Below, in pieces: positions 1-10,888 of a stretch of 49,736 nt of DNA. Both the position numbers and the translations under genes were made by a program. Source of the stretch: Parastagonospora avenae f. sp. tritici 18332-5 (Eukaryota; Ascomycota; Dothideomycetes; Pleosporales; Phaeosphaeriaceae). The stretch spans positions 12,101 through 61,836 of the forward strand of contig JAFJTR010000127.1 in the NCBI GenBank assembly GCA_022559985.1, given 5' to 3'. The notes under the pieces are model-generated. The model had not been told where the DNA came from. It was given only the letters and a program-made list of their open reading frames with translations, and searched no databases. Each line of letters starts with the position of its first letter. Within the stretch, counting starts at the first letter, position 1.

Positions 1-1700
1 GTGTCCATTCTGGGCTGCCCACCATAGCGGCGTCAGTTCTTCTTCCTGTTCATTATAGTCGATGTCAACCTTGCCGGTCTCGAGCAGCAGCTTAACTACT
101 GCCTCGTGTCCATTCTGAGCTGCCCCCCATAGCGGCGTCCGTTTATCCTGATCCTTGTAGTCGATGTCGACCTTGCCGGTCTCGAGCAGCAGCTTGACTA
201 CTGCCTCGTGTCCATTCTCTGCTGCCAACGATAGCGGCGTCGATCCGAACTGATCCTTAGAGTTGATGTTGACCTTGCCGGTCTTAAGCAGCAGCTTAAA
301 TACCACCTCATGTCTATTCTGGGCTGCCCACCATAGCGGCGTCCGTCCTAGCTTGTCCTTAGAGTCGATGTCGACCTTGCCGGTCTCGAGCAGCAGCCTG
401 ACTACTGCCTCGTGTCCATTTTCGGCTGCCAACGATAGCGGCGTCCGTCTGTCCTCATCTATAGAGTCAATGTCCACCTTGCCGGTCTCAAGCAGCAGCA
501 TGACTACTGCCTCGTGTCCATTATCGGCTGCCAACGATAGCGGCGTCCGTCTGTCCTCATCCTTGTAGTCAATGTCGACCTTGCCGGTCTTAAGCAGCAG
601 CTTAAATACCACCTCATGTCTATTCTGGGCTGCCCACCATAGCGGCGTCCGTCCTAGCTTGTCCTTAGACTCAATGTCGACCTTGCCGGTCTTAAGCAGC
701 AGCTTGACTACTGCCTCATGTCCATTCTGGGCTGCCCACAATAACGGCGTCCGTCCGTTCTGATCTTCGGAGTCAATGTCGACCTTGCCGGCCTCAAGCA
801 GCAGCCTGACTACTGCCTCGTGTCCATTTTCGGCTGCCAACGATAGCGGCGTCTGTCCGTCCTCATCCATAGAGTCAATGTCCACCTTGCCGGTCTCAAG
901 CAGCAGCATGACTACTGCCTCGTGTCCATTATCGGCTGCCAACGATAGCGGCGTCCGTCTGTCCTCATCCTTATAGTCAATGTCGACCTTGCCGGTCTCG
1001 AGCAGCAGCTTGACTACTGCCTGGTATCCATTCCGGGCTGCCCACGATAGCGGCGTCCGTCCGTTCTGATCTTCGGAGTCAATGTCGACCTTGCCGGTCT
1101 CAACCAGCAGCCTGACTACTGCCTCATGTCCATTTTCGGCTGCCCACGATAGCGGCGTCCGTCCGTTCTGATCTTCGGAGTCAATGTCGACATTGCCGGT
1201 CTCAAACAGCAGCCTGACTACTGCCTCCTGTCCATTATCGGCTGCCCACGATAACGGCGTCCGTCCGTACTGATCCTTAGAGTCAATGTCGACCTTGCCG
1301 GTCTCGAGCAGCAGCCTGACCACCGCCTCGTGTCCATTCCGGGCTGCCAACAACAGCGGCGTCCGTCCGTCCTCATCCTTATAGTCAATGTCGACCTTGC
1401 CGGTCTCGAGCAGCAGCCTGACTACTGCCTCGTGTCCATTCTGGGCTGCCCGACATAGCGGCGACCATCCATACGCGTCTTTTAAGTCAATCTCCACCGT
1501 ACTCGCACCAAGCAGTACCTGGACTACTGCATCTTGTCCAGTTTCCGCCGCCCACGAAAGTGGCGTCATTTCGTCCTCATCGGTCGAGTTGAAACCATCT
1601 CCCTGGGTTTTCTGCAGCAATACCAGCGCTATATTTCGGTGACACTCTCTGATGGCAAGGAGTAGTGGTGTATTCCCACTAGAGTCTTTCCTGCTAACAT
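1..1700 (-). repeat. Tandem ankyrin-coding DNA repeats, 102-105 bp units
   Basis: About 17 units of 34-35 codons. The plus-strand mark tagcggcgt recurs near 25, 130, 232, 334 and so on to about 1560. Neighbouring units are nearly identical in DNA. A higher-order copy is also visible: the block around 463-590 recurs at 871-996, exactly 408 bp (four units) away, and the unit at 269-362 recurs at 572-668. This points to recent unequal crossing-over or conversion. Confidence 0.9.
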
Positions 1701-4585
1701 TCACGTCGTTTTCCAGTAAGAACGTGTCGAGAGCGCTTTTTGAGCCGAGTGCGGTTAGGACATGAAGCGTTGTCGTTCCAAAGAATGGCCACCCTATGGG
1801 CGTGTAAACCGTATTGGGATCAAAGACGGTCCATAGGTTTGCGACCTTTCCTATTGACTCAGATCGCACATCCCACTGAAAGAGCTTGAGTAGGTCGGGT
1901 TGCGGTATTCCTTCTTGTTCCACCTTCCGGACATGTTCGAATATAAACCGCGTTGCATATAGTACTAATGGAAATCTTGCCGAGAGCGTGCCACGAGGCA
2001 GCTGAAGCGCTTCTAATACTTCCTTCAATGCCAAATATCTAAGACATGACCTTGATATCTCAAAGTGGCCAGCACCAACGCAGGATGGAGTGATATTCCG
2101 ATTACGCTTGCCGGTCTTGAGAAATGTTGCTAATAGATAGTCGGCAACTGATTGATGGATGAACTGTGCCTCCCGATCCGGTTCTTCTCCGCCTGGCTCG
2201 TATTCATAGACATCACGCGTCTGAAATTCCACCAGACCCTTTGATATATGCTTGACATGCTTTTCAAACTGATGCAAGGTCTCAGTCCAACACTCATGAC
2301 GCCGAACTTCGAGAACAGTCGTGGCAGTCATGTCTTTATCGGTAGCGAGAGCTTCTCGAAGCTCCTGCCTCGACAAGGGTCGCTCGGCGAAAAGGACCCA
2401 TTGAAAGAGCTTGACCATCTGGTGTTCCTCACTCTTGGTAACCCCGCTCAGAATGTTCATGTATAATCGGTCGAGCTCTTGCGGCATAGATGTGATTATT
2501 CCGTGCAGCTTCTCTACCTTCATTCCGATTGCATCACTATCACTCACTAAAGCAGTGACCAGTACCGCCCATTGAAATCCTCCTTGAGCTTTGGACAGTA
2601 TAGCTTCCTGGATGTCGTTGCGCTTCCATCCTGGCTCAATTTCTTTCAGTCGGTTCCGGATTACTGATTGGATGTCCTTGCGATTTCGATTCTCGACGAT
2701 GATTTTTAGGGTGGTGTCGACACCAAGAATAGGGTAGTGTCTGGAAGAAACGCATATCTTAACTTGGGACTCTTCGCGCTTAATGTCTTCCATAAGGTCT
2801 TTAAAGTACGTGAGCAAGCTTTTGGCAGCTTCTTTCCCGCACTCATCAAGCGCATCGATAAAGATGACAACAGGCCGGTGCTTTAACCCCTTCGTCAGGA
2901 CGTCAGATAAAAAGTCTTGAAGTTCTGTGTCAGTCCACCACCATCTCTCGGCTGTGTAAGCACCAAAACGTGCCTCCTGGTCTTCAAATGTTCTGATGAG
3001 TTGAGAGAGATACTCTGGGACTTTTTTGAGCATAGAGCTCAATAGTGCGCGGAATATACCCAATGGTGTCCTCTGTAGATTCGTTCCTTGACCGTGGACA
3101 AAAAAGGATAGAACGAGCAGTCCAGGCTGTCGTTGATGCATTTCTGTAACGGCGAATTTCATGAGCACAGACTTGCCGGCACCAGGATTCCCTTGGATCC
3201 AGAGAAGTCCTCGAGGCTGATTCAACCAAGCTCGATATGTAGGATCCTGAAGAAGCCACTGACACGTGTTTTTTGCGGTTTCGATGCGTTTGTATCTCTG
3301 CTCTTGTTCTGGAAACGAGAGTGATCGTAGACACTCTGTGCTAGGTTAGTAGCTTATTGAAGAATTATCCATTATTTGCATACCGATATTCCGACCTGAA
3401 AGTGGTGCTGATGCTGTACCGACGTTACCATTGATTTCGTACCTAGGTTGAAGCATAGTTACATTGAGAGCGAGCCGACAAAAGTGCGGGTGATCCCTCG
3501 GCCATATCTTTTACTATGTCGGCCACCGTTTCAAAGTCCTCCTCTGAAGCCTTTGCAAACTTGTTCATGTCGAAGTGGGTGCGCGAGAGCGAGTGCTTGC
3601 TCGTTGTATCTGACAGATCGAGGCACCCAGAGCTCTCACTAACTACGAATCGCTGTGTATGCAGTTAGCTCAATACGTTATGCACCACTCTCGCCTACCT
3701 ACTGTCCGATCCTCCTTTCCTACAATCCCCCCCACGTTGCTTGACTTAAGCTCATAGAAGCATGCAATCTGTGTCTTATTTGTCTGGCCCCGCGACTTTT
3801 TCAAGTAGCTGTCGACCACATCTTTCAGGAACACGTTCCCCGGCTGCAGCACCTCGAGTGCGGTGGGCTGCACCTGATCCTCGTGGTACTCGCGGCGCGC
3901 CGCCTCCAGCATGTCCATCTGATTCATCCCTTCCGCGCCTCGAAACGGGGTACCGAAGAAGATTAGGCCTGTGGTTGATGAGAACACGCCAGGCCATTCC
4001 TTCTGATATTGTTCGGCTTCCAACAGTGCCTAGAAACACGTTAGCTGCTAGCACGTCGCTGTCGAGGCTACATCCTTACCTTGAGCACGACCAGCCCGCC
4101 AAAGCAGTGTGCTACAAACAGCAGTGGGCGGAACAGGACATCCTGAGCGACTTAGCAGACATTCAACACCTACCGAAGACAGTTCGCACCTTTCTCCTTC
4201 GCTTCAAGGCTCTCAGTAACCGCTCTGCCACTGTAGATACGCTCTGCTGCATCATCTCCTTGCCGAACCACTGCGACTGGTATCCATATCGCATGATGCG
4301 CGCGTTCGGCGCCACCGCCGGCAGCATGCTTTCCTCTATGAGCCAGTTGACCCACTGGGGGCATTCCTTGGTGCCCGCATTCGCGCACCAGCTGTCATCG
4401 GGATGGGCGCCGAGGCCATGGATTGCGACGATGCTAAGTGAGTTAGCATAAGTCCAAGCAAGCGTGTGTTCCACGTCAACGTACTCGATGCTTTGCGCTG
4501 CTTCTGCTGGTGCCTCGCGGAGCACCTTCAGGCCAATGTCGTCGTTAGTTACCGGCCGGACCTGGTTTCGCGTCAGCCTTGGCAC
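1..4585 (-). CDS. NLR (STAND) protein: SesB-like esterase domain, NACHT, ankyrin repeats; 3' end outside window
   Basis: Predicted exons on the minus strand: 4585-4190, 4142-4080, 4029-3703, 3652-3463, 3395-3384 (12 nt), 3335-1; all phases fit. The N-terminal ~290 residues resemble the alpha/beta-hydrolase domain of fungal NLRs: AIHGLGAHPDDSW, then ARIMRYGYQS, HCFGGLVVLKAL and GLIFFGTPFRGAEG. The NACHT exon starts ECLRSLSFPEQE, has P-loop GNPGAGKS (near 3170) and Walker B VVIFIDALDECG (near 2860). About 17 ankyrin repeats (TPLxWAA..GHEAVV) fill 1-1700. I read the last exon codon by codon over its non-repeat part and sampled the repeats; no stop was seen. Such proteins act as self/non-self or microbe sensors with programmed cell death outputs (family knowledge). 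The start is uncertain: a TGA lies just upstream and no in-frame ATG precedes the hydrolase motif, so a further 5' exon is likely. Head to head with the gene at 4905. Confidence 0.88.
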
Positions 4586-4904
4586 GCCTCGTTCGCGCGC
4601 GACCCACCATTGCGTTTGTCAGAAAGCAGCGTCTTCTTGGCTATTAGCAGATAATACAACAGGAGAGTAAAGAGTGGAGAGTGAGAGCGATAAAGATGAG
4701 ATGTGGTGCAGGGAGCGTTCAGGCTGAAGCGACCAGGCTGAGAGGCTAGGCTGCGGCGCCAGGCTGATTGCCAACTGCGTCTGCTGGCGCATGGTGCGGC
4801 TGAGTTCATCTCGCCGTCCTCTATGGGCCAACACTGCCATCTACACATCGCCCAAGGGAGTCGCAGCTACAGGCCGGGTCTTTCAATCTCTTCTTTAAAC
4901 AGTC

Positions 4905-5867
4905 ATGCCACCCTTCTCTGAAGCAAATCAGCTTGTTCGCGATCTGGTGCCAGAACCCAACGCGGCGCAAACTGAAACCCTGCCCGGTCAGCCTTCTATC
5001 CCGATCAAAGACCTTGATCGTACGAAAAAGTTCCTTTACAACGACCTGTGGTCAGAAGATCTCGACAGAATGGCACCGCGTCTGTGGATTATGACCACTC
5101 CATCCAGCGCAAATATCAACCCTCTACACCGCCAACGCGTCAAAGGCCGAGAGATTATCGTAACAGAAGAGGCCCGCCTGCATCTTGTGTGGATACACGA
5201 TCGCATATTTATCAAACCTGTTCCACGGTATCTTCTGTCGTATGGTTTCTGGGAGGCTTACCTAGATCAACGGCCAGAGCCGCTGAACGATGAACAAAGC
5301 AATCTTCGCAAGGCTGCGGCCGGCTTCTTGCGGACGTACCGCTACTTGATCAGACACGAATCCGACTTTCATCTTGCTCAGCAGGACAGCCTTCGCCTTA
5401 TTCCCAAGGATGTGGAATGGGCATCCTTCTGCCATTTCACCTCAGACCTCAACGACATTCAGGACTCAGCTGTATCAAGGCGGTACTGCTTCGGGGAGCT
5501 GAGGCTAACGCGACTCAACTTCTACGCCCCATTCCTCCTGCGCAAGTTCCGCTTCGAGCAAGTGCATGGACAGTATGGCGACTATTTCGCGCGACTATAC
5601 GGGCCTGTGCTGTTCGTGTTTGCTGTGGTATCTACTATCCTTAACTCTATGCAGGTCGCACTTGCAGCTGATCAGTCGCTGGCTGTGCACTGGGTTCCTG
5701 TTTGGCATGTATCTCGCTGGTTTAGCGCAATAAGCATCCTAGCGACCGCTATTATCGCCCTTTGCTTTGCGGTGCTTTGGCTGTGGATGTTCTTAGACGA
5801 GTGGGTGTACACCCTAAGACAGAAATGGAAGGCGCGGAGTGCTGTGTTAAATATGTCGAAATGTTAA
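4905..5867 (+). CDS. DUF6601-like fungal membrane protein
   Basis: Single-exon gene of 320 codons with ATG at 4905. The body (residues ~20-220) is soluble and rich in W, R and D (LYNDLWSEDLDRMAPRLWI, RRYCFGELRLTRLN). It is followed by two hydrophobic segments near residues 228-248 and 270-300, then a short basic tail. This architecture, with a long fungal-specific region and a C-terminal two-helix hairpin, matches what I recall of DUF6601 proteins, whose function is unknown. The family name is from memory, not a search. It lies about 290 bp from the NLR start in divergent orientation, so the two may share a promoter. Confidence 0.75.
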   Translation: MPPFSEANQLVRDLVPEPNAAQTETLPGQPSIPIKDLDRTKKFLYNDLWSEDLDRMAPRLWIMTTPSSANINPLHRQRVKGREIIVTEEARLHLVWIHDRIFIKPVPRYLLSYGFWEAYLDQRPEPLNDEQSNLRKAAAGFLRTYRYLIRHESDFHLAQQDSLRLIPKDVEWASFCHFTSDLNDIQDSAVSRRYCFGELRLTRLNFYAPFLLRKFRFEQVHGQYGDYFARLYGPVLFVFAVVSTILNSMQVALAADQSLAVHWVPVWHVSRWFSAISILATAIIALCFAVLWLWMFLDEWVYTLRQKWKARSAVLNMSKC

Positions 5868-6829
5868 AAGACCTTAGTCGTGGTTAAAGAAAAGGCTATC
5901 TTATAGCAAAGGGCATTAAGGGACGTGAGTGTCTTTTGCTTCCACGGCAATCGAGGCAATGTAGGCCTAGTCCGCTGGTGCTCATCTTTGATAATCTTCT
6001 GGGAGCATCTGTGCTACTAGAGCCTGCTATTGCCCCAGCAAGCGCCACACGCCCAGCCGACTGGGCATAGCGTAGCATACGATATTACACCCCACCTTAG
6101 ATTACGTCAGCGCCACGTAAGCTCGCTAAGAGTTCCAGTACAGCTCGTTGCTCTTGGCGCAGATACCTCTATTCGGAGAAATTGCCGGAACGCGTGCACA
6201 CAAGGCTTATCACCCTGCAAGCTTAGAGCAGGGTGCGCAATTGACTGATCTACCGTCCTAGTGCACCGAGACTGGCAGATATGCAGGTGGCTGTGGCAAA
6301 GCAGGGGTGTGAAGCGAAAATGTCCTTAGACGCCGCACGCGAAATGACAACAGCACGACTAAAGTTGTGTAATTTTGCCGTAGCAAGTTGGTGGCTTATA
6401 GAGCAAACTCTAATATATTATAGCAAACGTTCTACATCCACATAATGCTGTGCAGAAATAAAATAAATGTTGAAGTCTAAATCTTATCTCGGTGGGGAGG
6501 GTTTCTCGGTGATGCGGGATGGACGTTAATTGACGTCTGTCTGCGTCGCGAATTCCCCCCCTACCCGGCCCTCCCCCCCTTAAGTTAGATGCGGATCTAA
6601 CGTTAAATATCGTCCTACACCATGACTGCTGAAAATCCTAGAGTAAGTAGTACCAAGTAGTTTGTATTCTGCATTGATTTTCCCGATCTCATCCTGGAGC
6701 GATATTAGATTCTCTGACATTCACGAAATTCAACTAACTTAACAGAGTTTAGCCATGCTGTGTTAATTACCACATATAAAAGATTGATACGCAACGAAAT
6801 TGCCTATTACCTCTTACACAGCAAGAACA
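5868..6829. other. Intergenic, no gene recognised
   Basis: AT-rich in the second half with a C-rich run near 6555-6585. Short ORFs here show no family motif. It holds the promoter of the BTB pseudogene. Confidence 0.6.
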
Positions 6830-7778
6830 ATGAGCAAACGTCGAAAAACTCGCCGTAGCACCTCGGAGGCGACTACTGTCATTCTTGAGCCGGGCGAGTC
6901 GTTGCCCCCTGAAACGATCACGAAAGGCCCCAATGACTGCTCTATTCTGATCCAAGTTGCAGGAAATGTCTGCTATCGTGTTTCTAGACACGTGCTCGGA
7001 GAAGTCTCATGATTCAAGACTTTGTTTGCCCAGGAACAAAGATCGCCCCATCCACTATCTACCGGACGATGAGCCCGGTACCATTCGCATCCTATTCATG
7101 ATCTTGCATCACCGCTCACATCTCCTACCGATATCACTCCTAGTATCCAATCTTGTTCACTTGGCTGTCGTCTGTGACAAATACGACGTCACAGATATTG
7201 TTGTGCCGCATGTCAAAGCTCGAAGATAGATTGAAGATCTTTGGGAGGACAATAAGCCAATTGGAAGAGACTGGATTGAATGGATTCGAATCTTGCAAGG
7301 GCTCTACAGTATCGAGCAAAGGTGCCAAAAATTGTCTACTATATTGGATGTAGTAGCAGCAAATATGCACGAAATTGATGAAGGCTGGATCTTTGAGTGG
7401 GATGGAAGAAAGTGCTCTGTGGAAAATATCAGCTACTCAATACCCTCAGGAGAGGAGATCAGCTGTAAGTACATGTCGAATGTGAGAAACTTTAGAAGAT
7501 TCTTAAACTTCACGATAGCACATCTCGAATGCCGTCGCCAAAAGCTCTGGAACGACTTCTGTAAAGCATGCTCGCAAATAGAGTACAGAAAAATACAGGG
7601 AAATGACGCAGACGAAGTTGTGGGTAGGATCGCAAAGTTTATACATCGGCTCCCAGAAGACGTATGCTCTTCTTCTCCTATATTCTCTCAACTACTCAAG
7701 TTTAAGAAAGAACAACATATTGTTGAGCTCGATTTGCTTCTAAAGGAACGCATTAAGTATTTTAGTGCTAGCTCTTGA
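6830..7778 (+). pseudogene. BTB/POZ domain protein, broken by two stops and a frameshift
   Basis: ATG at 6830 opens a fungal BTB-type protein: NDCSILIQVAG, CYRVSRHVLGEVS, then TGA at 7010-7012. The expected FKTLFAQEQ continues in frame but is followed by a frameshift near 7025-7045 into HYLPDDEPGTIRILFMILHH and LVHLAVVCDKYDV. A TAG at 7227-7229 interrupts the next helix, after which the same frame stays open to 7778 (IEDLWEDNKPIGRDWIEWI and beyond). The TAG stands where the family usually has Trp, so TGG to TAG is likely, a change RIP makes on the opposite strand (CpA to TpA). Intact BTB proteins are often CUL3 adaptors; this copy cannot encode one without repair. An unrecognised intron could hide one break, not all three. 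Confidence 0.75.
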
Positions 7779-8217
7779 GAGACTGCCTAGATGTAAAAGA
7801 GCCTATAAAAGTATAGTAAAGAGCTTGTTCAGACTTCCAAGAGTTGGAGTTTGCCTTCTTTCCAGAGCGCAAAATAGCAGCTACTACCTGTTACACTAGC
7901 ATCAAGGGCAGCTTCTGAATGTAGTTATGCTCCATGTTGTGTAAGGACAGACAACAACGGCATAGCTCATACAGCCATTACGCTTATTGAGGAGAGGTTT
8001 CAGCCTCGTCTTAGTCAGTAAAGGAAAATATACATGGAATGAACAAGTTATACAACTTTTGAACTAACTTAGTACGACGAGCATTTATATATTGCGCCTG
8101 TTCGATGTCAAAACGTCTTCCTAGACCTCTGGCTATCTGCTGTATAATGCGGTGTGTACTGCAAATAAATGCGACATGTGCTAATATATAAGTCCATTGA
8201 CGAAATCGCTGCTATTG
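7779..8217. other. Intergenic, no gene recognised
   Basis: 439 bp of AT-rich sequence between the BTB pseudogene and the FHA-like gene; no motif or repeat was seen. Confidence 0.55.
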
Positions 8218-9015
8218 ATGATCAACGCTACAATGTCTCAAAGCACCCAAATACATCATGACAATGCCGACTTACATGAAGTAAGCAGCATGGTGTCAGA
8301 AAGTACTTCTACTTCTGAGCCTCAAACTCACGTTTCAACTTCTTTGTCTCCGAGAGATCGCAGTCTGTTCATGCTTGGTCATCTAGTACCTGTCAACCGC
8401 CCAGCTCTTTCAGCCATCTTAAGATCTCGCGAACAAGGCTCTAAGTACCACTCAGACTACATTACAGAGATCGAATACCGCGGAGATAAAACGCCTTGTT
8501 TCGAACTAGCCCTTGGAGGACTGCCAGAAGGTGTTCGTTGGCGCATTGGTCGAGGCTGCGATGGGATTGAACATGCAGGAGTAGAATTTCTATTGCGTAC
8601 ACATGATAGTGGCATTGCTGGGGTACATGCGAGTCTTGGCTTCTCTGCCAGCGATCCTGGTCTCTTTCTCATGGAACTTAATGATCAAAAGTTGGCTTGT
8701 ACTGTTAATGGGCGCGATTCCTGCCACGGAAACCAGATCGTTCCCCTTGAGAACACAATCCTGATCGGAGATTGTGCGTTTTCGCTGCTATTCAAGCGTC
8801 GTACGCAGTTAGCAGAGAGATTTTTCCAGAGACAATTAAAGCAATACGTATCGCGATTGCTGTTAGGAGCAGTTAGGGACATAACTGAGGAGCATAGTAC
8901 ATTTCCACAAAGTAATAAGAAACGCTTACGTAGCGTTGAAGGAACTCTAGACTATGAGAACGGAAGTAGACCTCGCAAGAGGCTAGATCTTAAAGTACAG
9001 ACCGGAAGTGAATAA
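8218..9015 (+). CDS. FHA-like domain protein (hypothetical)
   Basis: ORF open to 9015; first ATG 8218, with a second at 8233 in better context (CTACAATGTC). The first ~60 residues are low-complexity Ser/Thr-rich. Residues ~105-200 look like a forkhead-associated fold: RIGRGCDG (first strand, G-R pair), GIAGVHASLGF (the S..H position, with G-V-H here), LACTVNGRD (N-G pair), then VPLENTILIGDCAFSLLF. A basic helix and nuclear-localisation-like tail (SRPRKRLDL) follow. FHA domains bind phosphothreonine peptides; in some fungal proteins they precede a kinase, but no kinase follows here. The assignment is pattern-based and tentative. Confidence 0.6.
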   Translation: MINATMSQSTQIHHDNADLHEVSSMVSESTSTSEPQTHVSTSLSPRDRSLFMLGHLVPVNRPALSAILRSREQGSKYHSDYITEIEYRGDKTPCFELALGGLPEGVRWRIGRGCDGIEHAGVEFLLRTHDSGIAGVHASLGFSASDPGLFLMELNDQKLACTVNGRDSCHGNQIVPLENTILIGDCAFSLLFKRRTQLAERFFQRQLKQYVSRLLLGAVRDITEEHSTFPQSNKKRLRSVEGTLDYENGSRPRKRLDLKVQTGSE

Positions 9016-9272
9016 ATTTCAGTGGATTAAGCATCGTTCAAATTCTGGCGATTAAATTTCAGCCATGATGAAGTTTCACATATTCATTATCGTTTCCACA
9101 TGTAATAGACTAAACTGCTGAAGTAAAGTACTAGCAATAAATTTTGATAGCATCGCACTACCTATAATTGCAATATCCTGTCTATCCATCCATATCAGGA
9201 ATCACTCAAACGCATTTAGTCGCCCCGAATCACGTTCAAGCAAACCAGGCGTCGTGTAATGCCAGAATATTA

Positions 9273-10223
9273 CTAAATGTAACAAGCCGCAGGAAGACTT
9301 CGAAGAGAGCCTTCCCCTGAGAACTCAGGGACACCAGAAAGACAGGATGGAACTTCGAGGCCAAAGATTTTGAGAGCCTTGGATTTCAAGCTCCAGTGCT
9401 GCATCGAATACAAAATTTGCTGAGCAAGACGTGAACACAGCCCTTCGAGCCTGAAGAACGAGGAATGATGGACGTGTTCCGTGTTCGGGAGTTGATCTAG
9501 GACAAGTTCCTCTACGTTGGAGAGCGAAGGTAACAATGCGCCAAAAATGTCGTGTGCGAGAATATCTTCAAGGGCATCTACAGCTTCTGTTTGCCAGTAA
9601 AGAGTGTTGGACGAGCTGAAAGATTCTTCATATAGTCCTTTGGGTTGTCTGGTCGGGGCTTCTGACTTGTGTGCCCGGACAAGAAGAGATTGAGTGTCGA
9701 TGATCACCTTCCGAACATACAGATGAGCATGGCAAGACACCCAAGCGAGACGCTCAAGACACCTTGTATCGAACCTAACTACCAGAGTGCGAAAGTGTCT
9801 GTTCATGAATTCCTCGCGAAGTATTGTGTTGAGGTGTCTGTTCACAAGGCGTAGGGGTGCCGCTGTCTGCCAAAGATAGGATTCGACTATGTATAAGACG
9901 AGTTCGGGGATCAAAATCCCTAGATAGTTTTTGGGGACGATTTTGGATATGGTGAAAACCTCCCTGCTATCTCTAGTAGGCTGACTGTTGTGTGGAGAAA
10001 GTCGACTTGTGTGTGCATCGTCGTTCTCTGACTCGGAAAATGCACATAATGCATTATTTCTCCGTGTTCCTTCGGGAGTTGACCAAGTTTGAAATGTGAT
10101 CTTTAACATGCTCCTAGCGGGTTGTCGATCTGGTTGCTTCAGGACGGCAGCGTTGTTAGTGGGCTTCCGAGACATGTTGAGAGTTCGTGATACACGAGGA
10201 CAGTGAGAGTTAAAGTTGGACAT
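9273..10223 (-). CDS. F-box-like protein
   Basis: Single-exon ORF of 316 codons, ATG at 10223-10221 (a second Met at codon 17). After ~100 poorly conserved residues comes an F-box-like helix set near residues 103-145: ILIPELVLYIVESYLW, APLRLVNRHLN, REEFMNRHFRTLVVRF. Fungal F-box proteins with this layout recruit substrates to SCF ubiquitin ligases through Skp1. The C-terminal half has no clear repeats and is shorter than in many relatives, so it may be a truncated copy. It converges on the FHA-like gene, 257 bp apart. Confidence 0.65.
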   Translation of the reverse strand: MSNFNSHCPRVSRTLNMSRKPTNNAAVLKQPDRQPARSMLKITFQTWSTPEGTRRNNALCAFSESENDDAHTSRLSPHNSQPTRDSREVFTISKIVPKNYLGILIPELVLYIVESYLWQTAAPLRLVNRHLNTILREEFMNRHFRTLVVRFDTRCLERLAWVSCHAHLYVRKVIIDTQSLLVRAHKSEAPTRQPKGLYEESFSSSNTLYWQTEAVDALEDILAHDIFGALLPSLSNVEELVLDQLPNTEHVHHSSFFRLEGLCSRLAQQILYSMQHWSLKSKALKIFGLEVPSCLSGVPEFSGEGSLRSLPAACYI

Positions 10224-10888
10224 TCTTTAGTGGTGAACAGAAGACTGAACTATTCTAGTGTGCACTAAAAGATCGCTTTGATCGCCGGATTAGTACGGGA
10301 TGCTGCTCCGGAGCGGCACGTCATGCCGCGGCAACGTCCGGATCATTCGAAACTAAAGTGAGTTTGTAAAGGACATTTCATTTCCAACGAACACGCTATC
10401 GCGGGTAATTACGGCCCGGTCGGGATGAGTTGAACTTGGTGGAAGATCTACTAAAGTCGTCATCTGCATGCTGAACGTCAATACGATATTCATTTATTAT
10501 CAGGAGGAGTGACCATTCAAAGAGACCGTGAGAACAGCGTCAATTTGTTGGGTCGAGAGTGTGCTCGGACGCTGTCTAGACATACAATATTTCCTGTGCC
10601 GATGACGGATATAGGCATAAGACGTGGCTTGCTCGCGCCCACTTGTAAGCTAGGAAATGTCTGAGGCGATATGTGGCTATCGATTTGTTACCTATGCTGG
10701 TCGGCGGAGGGTGGGATGAGTGGTTGCTGCTCGTGAAATGGGGTTGCGTTCGAGGCTGAATATCGCGGAAATGCGTACAAATAGAATGGCAAAAATCACT
10801 ACCTAAAGTGTTCCTCACAAGATAGATCGTGTAAACGTGCATGAGAGATTCTGAAGATGACCTTGTTGCGCCCAGCGTGAATCCCCCT
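10224..10888. other. Intergenic, no gene recognised
   Basis: Contains the promoter of the F-box gene and the 3' flank of the RING gene. No other coding or repeat signal was seen. Confidence 0.55.

Noticed and set aside
263..1642. Plus-strand ORFs with repeated Ser-rich peptides
   Set aside because: They are the antisense of the ankyrin repeats; the minus frame is open throughout and encodes canonical ankyrin motifs.
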